Assembly: GCA_026982695.1 (NCBI GenBank) | Contig: JALSGS010000014.1 | Location: 1-64,000 of the forward strand | Reading direction: 5' to 3' | Length of the DNA: 64,000 nt | Source of the DNA: Saprospiraceae bacterium | GTDB taxonomy: Bacteria > Bacteroidota > Bacteroidia > Chitinophagales > Saprospiraceae | Shown: positions 54,953-62,429 of the stretch, one piece after another | Position numbering within the stretch: position 1 is the stretch's first letter | Layout of the letters: the number at the start of each line of letters is the position of its first letter | The notes under the pieces: generated by a model | Databases searched by the model: none | Seen by the model: the letters and a program-made list of their open reading frames with translations, nothing else | Told to the model about the DNA's origin: nothing | Program-made: the position numbers and the translations under genes

Positions 54953-54984
54953 GAAAAACGTCCGCCCCCTCTCGGGGACAGACG
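54953..54984 (-). terminator. Terminator of the HtrA gene (minus strand)
   Basis: CGTC/GACG outer and CCCC/GGGG inner stems (54959-54984) are followed on the minus strand by TTTTT. It lies ~110 bp after the HtrA stop and closes the non-coding array on its right side. Confidence 0.75.
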
Positions 54985-55093
54985 CATCAAAACAAAACGA
55001 AAAACCAACTTTAAACAAGTCTCTTTGTACTCTAAGCAACTGACCGAAACCAAAAAATGTTGCAGTATAATTTGTTAAGAAACTCTTAAAAAA

Positions 55094-56266
55094 CTATTTA
55101 ATACCTTTCAATACAACAGCAATTTGTAGCTTTTTTCCCTTTCTGTCAAGTGTTAGGTGTAAAGTTTGTCCTACGCGCGCCCTACCTACATACTCAAGTA
55201 AAGTAGGTGCTGAGCTTATGGGATGCCCATCGACAGCAAGAATCAAGTCGTGTACTTGTATACCGGCTATCGCTGCGGGGCTTTCGGGTATCACTTTGGT
55301 TACTATCACACCTTGTGAGGTGTTCAAATCCAGCTGTTGAGCCAGTTCTGTATCGAGCTCGGTTACCTCCAGCCCTAAGAAACCCCGCTGATAGCTGCCA
55401 TAAGCCACAATGTCATCGGCAATTTTGGCTGCTAAGTTGATGGGGATAGCAAAGGAATATCCTTGATAGAAGCCCGTTTGGGTAGCAATAGCTGTATTAA
55501 TTCCCAACAGCCTTCCTTCCATATCTACCAATGCCCCACCACTATTACCTGGATTGACCACTGCATCGGTTTGAATAAATGATTCAATGGCCAGATTATC
55601 GCGAATAATGTCAATATCTCTGCCCTTTGCACTGATAATACCAGCCGTCACAGTAGCGCGCAAATCCATTGGATTGCCTACAGCCAATACCCACTGGCCC
55701 ACTTGGGCTGCATCTGAATCGCCTAGCGGCATAGTGGGTAAATCTCGTGCATTTATTTTCAGCACGGCAATGTCAGAGGGTGGATATGTACCTACCAGCT
55801 CAGCCTCAAAAGTGCGGTTGTCATAAAGACTTACCCATACTTCAGATGCGCCTTCAACTACGTGATAATTGGTCAATACATATCCATCAGATCGATAGAT
55901 CACCCCCGAGCCCTTCCCCTCGTGCGGGCCAAAATACTCCTCAAAGGGCGCCTCAAACCATTTGAAGAACCAGTTGTCAGTATACGTACTCACCCGACTA
56001 CCACCTATTACTGCTGTTATTGACACAACTGCAGGCAAAGCACGCCTAGCCGCCTCTGTAAAATCACATATACCCTGCCCAATCAAAGAAGGCGATACAT
56101 TTAAACGCAATCCTCGATCACTAACTCGGACCCGATTTACTGCCCAAACCGACGTTCGTTGTAGCTCTTTCGTAGGCCTAATTGGCGACATCAACCACCA
56201 CATACCCCCCACAGCCAAAAGCCCACCCACAAGGCCACCTATCAAGCTCCACCACCAAGCTTTCAT
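55094..56266 (-). CDS. HtrA/DegP-type serine protease with one PDZ domain
   Basis: The protein has 390 residues. An N-terminal TM anchor (LIGGLVGGLLAVGGMWWLM) precedes a trypsin-like domain with catalytic His135 (LTNYHVVEG), Asp165 (SDIAVLKI) and Ser242 (NPGNSGGALVD). A single PDZ domain occupies about 300-385 (FLGLEVTELD ... IAGIQVHDLILAVDGHPI). One PDZ plus a TM anchor is the DegS/HhoB-like plan, though many Bacteroidota HtrA proteins share it. It acts in the periplasm in protein quality control or stress signalling. Its terminator is at 54953-54984. Confidence 0.95.
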   Translation of the reverse strand: MKAWWWSLIGGLVGGLLAVGGMWWLMSPIRPTKELQRTSVWAVNRVRVSDRGLRLNVSPSLIGQGICDFTEAARRALPAVVSITAVIGGSRVSTYTDNWFFKWFEAPFEEYFGPHEGKGSGVIYRSDGYVLTNYHVVEGASEVWVSLYDNRTFEAELVGTYPPSDIAVLKINARDLPTMPLGDSDAAQVGQWVLAVGNPMDLRATVTAGIISAKGRDIDIIRDNLAIESFIQTDAVVNPGNSGGALVDMEGRLLGINTAIATQTGFYQGYSFAIPINLAAKIADDIVAYGSYQRGFLGLEVTELDTELAQQLDLNTSQGVIVTKVIPESPAAIAGIQVHDLILAVDGHPISSAPTLLEYVGRARVGQTLHLTLDRKGKKLQIAVVLKGIK

Positions 56267-56577
56267 GTACTTTCATTTTTGGACCTGAGTCTCATTTCGG
56301 CACAATAAATGCATCTCAAATGCCTAAATCTTGACAATGTAGTACAACGTCCCTATAATTGGCGAAGCTATTTTAAGGATTCATTTGAACCAACAATATG
56401 CATATGCATTAACGCTGTGTTAACGCATATCTTACCTGTTCAAATGCTGTTCACTTTACGCTCACCCAACACCAACTCACATCTTTTCTGATGTGGCAAT
56501 TTGTTTTTATTCAATTTCATTGATAAGGGGGCAATCTTTTTTCTTGTTTGGTACCCTTTACAAACGACTCAGTGTAC
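56267..56577. other. 311-bp divergent intergenic region
   Basis: No gene is seen. It separates the HtrA gene and the HD-domain gene and should hold both promoters. A 12-bp inverted repeat with one mismatch lies at 56402-56430 and is listed separately. Confidence 0.5.
56402..56430. promoter_or_regulatory. Inverted repeat, possible operator
   Basis: ATATGCATTAAC (56402-56413) and GTTAACGCATAT (56419-56430) are inverted copies with one mismatch around a 5-bp spacer. Size and location in a divergent promoter region fit a dimeric regulator site. No regulator gene is adjacent. Confidence 0.35.
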
Positions 56578-57243
56578 ATGCATTACTCAGTCCTAGCCAC
56601 CACAAACCAAAAAAAACACTCTGTGCGTATCCTTCAAGAACCTGTCTCATCCCTTGATGACGAACTCTATTGCTTGCTACCGCCCGAAAACATGCTTGAG
56701 CAGCGCCTACTTTCTATGCCCCCCATTAGAAAAGGCCTGTATTGGGGTGAGCCTCGTTTTGGGCATCCCGAAGGGATAGTTGCGCGCCATGTGCAAGAAG
56801 TACTGCGCAATATAGATCTGATGGCATGTTGCCCTGATACGCGTGTACGCCTGCGCATTGCGGCCATCGTACACGACGCATTCAAATGGCAGGAGCCACG
56901 CACCATTCCCCGCGACTGGTCGCGGCATCACGGACGATTAGCCCGAAAGTTTTTGGAGAAAATCATTGATGATATACTCTTACTCGATTTAATCGAGTGG
57001 CACGACGAGGCCTGGTACATATGGCGCTACCTCTTTATAGAAGAAAAACCATGGGTAGCTCACCACCGCCTCGAAGCTCTCATCAAACGATTTGGCAGCC
57101 AACTCCAATTATACTACCTGTTTTTCAAAGCCGACACCTGTACGGGCAACAAAATACATGCACCCCTACGCTGGTTCGAACAAACTATTCCTGGCCTTAA
57201 AATAGTCACACTACTGGGTGCAGAGGTAAAGCCCCCAGCATAA
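56578..57243 (+). CDS. HD-domain phosphohydrolase-like protein
   Basis: The protein has 221 residues from the ATG at 56578; a TTG 30 bp upstream is less likely. The HD metal-binding set can be traced as His71 (GIVARHVQEV), His99-Asp100 (IAAIVHDAFKW), His117/118 (WSRHHGRLARKFL) and Asp143 (LIEWHDEAW). There is no partner domain, so it is a stand-alone HD phosphohydrolase; a nucleotide substrate is a guess. No operon partner is evident. Confidence 0.75.
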   Translation: MHYSVLATTNQKKHSVRILQEPVSSLDDELYCLLPPENMLEQRLLSMPPIRKGLYWGEPRFGHPEGIVARHVQEVLRNIDLMACCPDTRVRLRIAAIVHDAFKWQEPRTIPRDWSRHHGRLARKFLEKIIDDILLLDLIEWHDEAWYIWRYLFIEEKPWVAHHRLEALIKRFGSQLQLYYLFFKADTCTGNKIHAPLRWFEQTIPGLKIVTLLGAEVKPPA

Positions 57244-57559
57244 GGAGTTTTTGAGTACATGAGCACATCTTGTTCGAATGAGAATTCGCAGCCGCCTCTA
57301 GGGAAAACAGCTAGCCATTTCGATTACGCCTCTGCTACACGCTAAGTTATTGCCATTAGCAATATTTACCTCTTCTCAGTGCATATCGTGCAACACTTCC
57401 ATCAAAATGTGGTCCCTTTCAAAGCATTCATATCATTGTGAATCACTTCATCAAATCGGTCTCAACTTCAAAAACGAGCCATATGAATAGGACACATTTA
57501 CATTTATTAGGCTTTTTTTGATGATGTGCATGCTCATTACTTCCGCATTGGCCTAAAAA
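57244..57559. other. 316-bp stretch without a gene
   Basis: No open frame or clear hairpin stands out. It may include the eroded 5' end and promoter of the decayed barrel gene that follows. Confidence 0.4.
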
Positions 57560-58112
57560 GACGAAACACTATTCAATAGTGTCGAGCGCACAGGCTTTTT
57601 TGGTGCTACGCTGAGAAAATTCTTTGACTTTTACCACAGGCCTGGCACCGCAAGTGGTAAAGGTAGTGCACGCGTTGTGGACCAATGGTTTATAGGCGGA
57701 TATCAACTCGCAAGTATGGGCTGTGCCTCCCATCTGTTCGAAGAGCAATCCCAACAGTTCAAACTCAGCCATAATGGACTGTGGTTGGGTTTTACACCGC
57801 AGCTACACGGTCATACATCCTTTTACTTCCATAAAAACTGGGTGGGGCAATCTCAGCATGCAACCTGCTGATATGCCCACAGACAACTTTTCAGATCGAG
57901 TATTTATACTCACTCCTGAGGCAGACATAGAGGTCAACTTGTTTCATTGGCTGCGCCTGTCAGGCACTATTGCATACCACTACCTACAGGACTTGGATCT
58001 CACTGCACCGTTGACCCATGACGAGCTATCTGGATTAAGTACAGGCCTTGCACTTCGTTTTGGTATCTTTGGTCAAGTCAATTTTGATTCAGACAATCAC
58101 CCCTGTCACTAA
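57560..58112 (+). pseudogene. Decayed outer-membrane beta-barrel gene
   Basis: One frame gives FFGATLRKFFDFYH and WFIGGYQLASMGCASHLFEE ... LSHNGLWLGFTPQLHGHT up to about 57810. After a frame change the protein continues HPFTSIKTGWGNLSMQPAD ... RVFILTPEADIEVNLFHWLRL ... LALRFGIFGQV to a TAA at 58110-58112. No signal peptide remains upstream. The C-terminal half resembles the intact barrel protein at 1521-2105, so the two are paralogues. It is inactive unless the shift is a sequencing error. Confidence 0.65.
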
Positions 58113-58115
58113 ATG

Positions 58116-58158
58116 TCCAGGAGCTCGAGGTGCAGAAGAGCTGCCTCAAGCTCCTGGA
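58116..58158. terminator. Hairpin between convergent genes
   Basis: TCCAGGAGCT (58116-58125) pairs exactly with AGCTCCTGGA (58149-58158), with an inner GAGG.GCA / TGC.CTC stem. A T-run follows at about 58165 on the plus strand. It separates the decayed barrel gene from the aminopeptidase gene. Confidence 0.8.
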
Positions 58159-58174
58159 TAAAACGCTTTTTTCA

Positions 58175-59575
58175 TTACGACTCGAGTGCTTCCTTTCTGA
58201 TTGCCTCTATTTCTTCTATCTGTTTGGGCAAAGGCTCGCCCAAGACGCGATGCCCCTCTTCAGTGACTAAAACGTTATCCTCTATACGAATTCCAGTAAA
58301 AGATTGCCATTTGGCCACTTCCGAGTAGTTGATAAAATCGGCATGCCGTTTTTCCACACGCCATTGAGCAATCAAAGCTGGGATAAAGTAAATGCCAGGC
58401 TCAACGGTTAACACATAGCCAGCCTTGAGCCGCTTGCCCAAGCGCAAATAGGCTGTGCCAAACTGCTCCGAACGCTGAACTTCATCGTCGTAGCCGACAT
58501 AGTTCTCTCCCAAACCTTCCATATCATGTACGTCCAAGCCAAGCATATGCCCCAAACCATGAGGGAAGAACAGTGCATGAGCACCTGCCGCTACCGCTTC
58601 CGCCACATCGCCGCGCATGAGCCCCAATGCCTTTAGCCCTTCAGCAAGATGCGTAGCTGCCAGTAGATGGATGTCTCGATATGGCACACCTGGTTTTATT
58701 TGCTGAATAGCTTGCAGCTGAGCCCCCAAGACAATTTGGTAGATGTCGCGCTGGGGCGAGGTAAATTGGCCTGAGACTGGAAAAGTTCGGGTGATATCGC
58801 CTGCATAGTGTCGCTTGGTCTCTGCGCCAAAATCGCCCAACACCATTTGGCCTGCCCGCAATTCATTGCCGTGATAGTGATTGTGCAATATATGACCTTG
58901 CACGGTCAAGATCACTGGATAAGCCACTTCCCCTTCTGCTGCTATAGCAATACCCCGTGCAATGCCTGCCAGTTGTACCTCTTTCATGCCCGGCCGAGCT
59001 GCACGCATCACTGCCAAGTGCATGGCTGCAGTAATATCTACTGCTCGTTCTATTTCGCGTATTTCTTCTGGCCCTTTGCAGCTGCGTTGAGCCACCACCG
59101 CACGAATCAATTCCTCCGATGCTCCTTCCACCACACGGCTTAACGGCACATTACACCACTGATGCAATGCGAGCATAGTGGCCGCTCGATATGGCGGCAA
59201 ATAGTGTACTTTGCGGCCTTGCGATTGGGCTTTGGCCAAAAGTTCTTTCACTTGATCCAAACACCCCCAATGGGTGGCACCAGTAGCTTCCGCTAACGAA
59301 ACCACTGACGGCTGTTCGCCCATCCATACCACATCTTCAAGAGAAGGGTCCTGGCCCAATATCCAACTCTCACCCGCATTCACATCAATCAATCCTACCA
59401 TGCCTGGCCGGTCAATGCCGAAGTAATACAGAAAATTAGAGTCTTGCCGAAAATGATACGGATTACCTGCATAATTCATCCCCACTTCTTCGTTAGCCGG
59501 CAACAAGACAACCCCATCCGACACAATTTCCATCAAAGCCTCTCGGCGTGACACATATACATTTTTTTCAAACAT
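58175..59575 (-). CDS. Xaa-Pro aminopeptidase (M24B, aminopeptidase P)
   Basis: The protein has 466 residues starting at MFEKNVYVSRREALME (59575). An AMP_N domain covers about 1-150 (LLPANEEVGMNYAGNPYHFRQDSNFLYYFG). The pita-bread catalytic domain carries the five metal ligands: two Asp in GDFGAETKRHYAGDITRTF, His in FPHGLGHMLGLDVHD, Glu in TVEPGIYF and Glu in GIRIEDNVLV. It removes N-terminal residues preceding proline. No signal peptide is seen, so it is cytosolic. The gene stands alone. Confidence 0.94.
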   Translation of the reverse strand: MFEKNVYVSRREALMEIVSDGVVLLPANEEVGMNYAGNPYHFRQDSNFLYYFGIDRPGMVGLIDVNAGESWILGQDPSLEDVVWMGEQPSVVSLAEATGATHWGCLDQVKELLAKAQSQGRKVHYLPPYRAATMLALHQWCNVPLSRVVEGASEELIRAVVAQRSCKGPEEIREIERAVDITAAMHLAVMRAARPGMKEVQLAGIARGIAIAAEGEVAYPVILTVQGHILHNHYHGNELRAGQMVLGDFGAETKRHYAGDITRTFPVSGQFTSPQRDIYQIVLGAQLQAIQQIKPGVPYRDIHLLAATHLAEGLKALGLMRGDVAEAVAAGAHALFFPHGLGHMLGLDVHDMEGLGENYVGYDDEVQRSEQFGTAYLRLGKRLKAGYVLTVEPGIYFIPALIAQWRVEKRHADFINYSEVAKWQSFTGIRIEDNVLVTEEGHRVLGEPLPKQIEEIEAIRKEALES

Positions 59576-59710
59576 ATAATATTTTTTTAAAAAAAATACA
59601 GTTACATTCCACAATGTTAGTTGGCACAACAAAGCAATAAAAAAAATGATTGCCGTCGAATTTTGGAATTCGCATGGCTATCTCTTATCTTGCCATCCAT
59701 TACAATCCAA

Positions 59711-59742
59711 CCTATCGCAATTCTCCAACACCCTATCGCAAT
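59711..59742 (+). repeat. Short direct repeat CCTATCGCAAT, two copies
   Basis: Copies at 59711-59721 and 59732-59742 are 21 bp apart in the gap between the aminopeptidase and barrel genes. They could be a tandem regulator site. The surrounding frame does not look coding. Confidence 0.3.
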
Positions 59743-59840
59743 CCAACTGCTGGTTATCCCACCGAACCGATCCTTTTTAAGATGAACATATCCACCCTAT
59801 TACGGGAAGGAATTTTTTGTGTTATGCCTGATTAAAGGTT

Positions 59841-60542
59841 ATGAGGGTAAGTGTACTTTTTTGTGTATTTACAATGATATGCAACAACCTGTCCACCGCA
59901 CAATCTGACAAGCTCGTTAGTGCTGTGCGTTTAGGCAGTGACGGGCTACCAGCTATAGAAATTGCAACGCCGCTTACTGGCAAAAAGATGTGGCTACGGG
60001 TACAAGGTGCTTTTTTGAAAATAGCCATAGAGGACTTTGTCACCGATTTGGGAGGACGGTTGAGCTTCGAATTATTGCTCGATGGAAGTGTAGACATGCA
60101 TCATGTAGCCCTATGGGTAGACATACCTCCATGGCAGAAAAAAGACTGGTTCAGAATATGTGGCGGCATTGGGTTATTTGCTACCAGTGAGCTATCGGGA
60201 AAAATCCAATTAGCTGGCACATTTCGCTTCAATGATATCGATTTCACCCCCGAAGAAATTGGTTATTGGTCAGGCAGAGTGAATTATCCCATACCCTTTG
60301 CCCCTTATGCCGGAATAGCTTTGGGCCGCATCGTGCCTAAAAAAAGGATAGGGGTCAACTTGGATGTGGGTACCTATTACCGACTGAAACACAGAATAAG
60401 TGTGACTGCCACCAATTTGCTGCGAGGGAATGAAGAAAAAGCAGAACGACTCACCCAATTGACCCACTTTCTGAGATGGCTTCCAGTCTTCTCTATCCGT
60501 TTGACGTACAAATTATTTAACCATCAAACTAAACTGTCATGA
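59841..60542 (+). CDS. Putative outer-membrane beta-barrel protein
   Basis: The protein has 233 residues with N-terminal signal peptide MRVSVLFCVFTMICNNLSTAQ. The mature part has alternating strands (HHVALWVDIPPWQ, WFRICGGIGLFATSEL, IQLAGTFRFNDIDF, PFAPYAGIALGRI, IGVNLDVGTYYRLK) and a final FSIRLTYKLF strand, fitting an 8-10-strand barrel. No family name is recognised. Its stop overlaps the start of the lipoprotein gene by ATGA (60539-60542), so the two products are probably made together. Confidence 0.75.
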   Translation: MRVSVLFCVFTMICNNLSTAQSDKLVSAVRLGSDGLPAIEIATPLTGKKMWLRVQGAFLKIAIEDFVTDLGGRLSFELLLDGSVDMHHVALWVDIPPWQKKDWFRICGGIGLFATSELSGKIQLAGTFRFNDIDFTPEEIGYWSGRVNYPIPFAPYAGIALGRIVPKKRIGVNLDVGTYYRLKHRISVTATNLLRGNEEKAERLTQLTHFLRWLPVFSIRLTYKLFNHQTKLS

Positions 60543-62323
60543 AGCGGCTTCAAAAACAAAGATCTATCAGCATTCTGACCGCATGCGCGTTAGCCCTGTT
60601 TGGCCTGATGGTCAGCTCGTGCAACAAAATCGCAGATATCGCTTCCGAAACGGGGGTCGTGTTTGACACCGACCTGTTGACTAACTTTGCCACTGTACAA
60701 TACATTGATGCCAGTGACCCCAATATAGCACCCGAAGGCATCGAAATAGAGATCTTGGGCAAGGATAAGGACAAGATCTACTCCGTACTAGGTGAAAAAG
60801 AAATTCAAACCGATGGAGGCAACTTCGTCAACTTAGGGGTGCGTAAAATTACCATAGTTGACGAGGAAAACCCCCTAAAATTTACCATCAAAGCTGATGC
60901 TCCTGGCTATTTGCCTTCCTACCGAGACATCGTCATATACAACGTGGATGAGTTTCAGTTCATTACTATCCCCCTAGTACGCGAAGCTACCGATGGAGAT
61001 GGTGTGGCATTCAAAACCGCTGCCATAACTTTAGGGGCACAAGGCACTACCAGCGAAGTACAACTGATTAGCCGAACGCCCACATCAAGTCTGTCTCCCA
61101 TTGAAGTTTCCATACCTGCCCAAACTGTTGCCTTTGCCACTAATGGACAGAGGCTACAGGGCGAAGCCGTAGTACAAATTGGCCAGTTCGATCCCTACAA
61201 TCCCATGGCACTAAAAGCCTTCCCCGGTGAGTTAGCAGTAGCCAACTTCTTAAATGCCCAAGGTTTTGACATGGGGCCGTCTGGCATACGCCCATTAGTG
61301 TTCTACTCATTAGACATGTACGTCAATGGACAAGAAGTCAAGACCTTCAGCCAACCCATCCGCATTGAAGTGCCCCTTGACCCTCAGACGATCAATCCTA
61401 CTACCGACGAGCCCATTCAAGTAGGTGACCAATTAGTAGTAGCGAGCTTTGATGAAGATGCAGCTGTGTGGAAGCAAGAAAAGAGTGTCACCGTACAGCA
61501 AGACGATAGCGGCCAGCTATATGTAGCTTTTGATCAGCCCCACTTGTCGTTTTGGTTCATAGGTGCCGTACCTTCAGGCTGTACCTATACCTTATTTCGC
61601 ATCTATTCCGATATCCCTAAAACTGCAAGCATTTTCCGCACTTTTTACACCGAACTTGTCGATGCAACGACAAACCAGCCGGTTACACAGGGGCGTTACT
61701 TCCGCTTTTACAATCTCGAGCGCATTTTCGTCTTCTATCCACCTGCAGGCAATGTCAAGTTGCGCATCTGGGACGGTGACGAAGTGTGTAAAGACGACAT
61801 GTTGTTCGAATCAGATCCTTTTGACATCTGCAGTGGTACATTCTTCAACCCCACAGACATAGATATAGGTACCAGCCTGAGAAAAGAAGAATGGATAGAA
61901 ATATACGTTGAGGTAAGTGGCGTATGCCCCAATGGACTTGAAGTACGTCCCACGCTACCCATACTCTTTAGAGATCCTAGTTGCCCTGCTTACACGCTCT
62001 TGGGCAACATGAAAAGTGGAAATGGATGGACTACCAAACTACGTCAAGGACAGTACTACGACTTTGCCATCATTTACGCTGGCCTCGATCGGCGCATTTA
62101 CAACCTCCAAGTACCCACTCAAGATACCGTGATTAACATTGTTAGCCCAGTGTACAACTTTACAGAAACGATTGTAGTAGATTATGTGCCGGGGTCCAAT
62201 GGTGTAGGCCAAAAGTTACATCTTAACTATCAGGGCATCCAGATGCCTCAACTGGCCTGTGATGAGTATCTCATGTACTTCAACCCCGATGGCACTCCTA
62301 TCAATCCCGACAACGGCAACTGA
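60539..62323 (+). CDS. Large lipoprotein of unknown function
   Basis: The protein has 594 residues. A lipobox (GLMVSSC, Cys at about residue 28) follows the signal peptide. After it come several Ig/CRD-like beta domains: an early one (TNFATVQYIDASDPNIAPEGIEIEIL), a ZU5-like middle (TSSLSPIEVSIPAQTVAFA ... VVASFDEDAAVWKQEKSVTV ... DQPHLSFWFIG) and a Cys-containing C-terminal part (GDEVCKDDML, FDICSGTFF, VSGVCPNGLEV). It is probably exposed on the outer membrane. Translational coupling to the upstream barrel gene suggests a joint surface complex. The binding partner is unknown. Confidence 0.75.
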   Translation: MKRLQKQRSISILTACALALFGLMVSSCNKIADIASETGVVFDTDLLTNFATVQYIDASDPNIAPEGIEIEILGKDKDKIYSVLGEKEIQTDGGNFVNLGVRKITIVDEENPLKFTIKADAPGYLPSYRDIVIYNVDEFQFITIPLVREATDGDGVAFKTAAITLGAQGTTSEVQLISRTPTSSLSPIEVSIPAQTVAFATNGQRLQGEAVVQIGQFDPYNPMALKAFPGELAVANFLNAQGFDMGPSGIRPLVFYSLDMYVNGQEVKTFSQPIRIEVPLDPQTINPTTDEPIQVGDQLVVASFDEDAAVWKQEKSVTVQQDDSGQLYVAFDQPHLSFWFIGAVPSGCTYTLFRIYSDIPKTASIFRTFYTELVDATTNQPVTQGRYFRFYNLERIFVFYPPAGNVKLRIWDGDEVCKDDMLFESDPFDICSGTFFNPTDIDIGTSLRKEEWIEIYVEVSGVCPNGLEVRPTLPILFRDPSCPAYTLLGNMKSGNGWTTKLRQGQYYDFAIIYAGLDRRIYNLQVPTQDTVINIVSPVYNFTETIVVDYVPGSNGVGQKLHLNYQGIQMPQLACDEYLMYFNPDGTPINPDNGN

Positions 62324-62342
62324 TCCTTTGTCTTTTAAGCAT

Positions 62343-62380
62343 GTAGTGCCAGCTTCCTTGCGCAAGGAGGCTGGCACTAC
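62343..62380. terminator. Bidirectional terminator hairpin
   Basis: GTAGTGCCAGC...TCCTTGC pairs with GCAAGGA...GCTGGCACTAC over nearly 19 bp with one mismatch and no loop to speak of, between the convergent lipoprotein and phosphorylase genes. Confidence 0.85.
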
Positions 62381-62429
62381 GCATTTTGACACAATGCCAT
62401 TTGCCTTTCGACAAGGTGGCTTCCCTCAT

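Noticed and set aside
54829-55053. Minus-strand 74-codon frame in the array region
   Set aside because: It spans two opposing terminator hairpins, has low-complexity basic composition and no start context.
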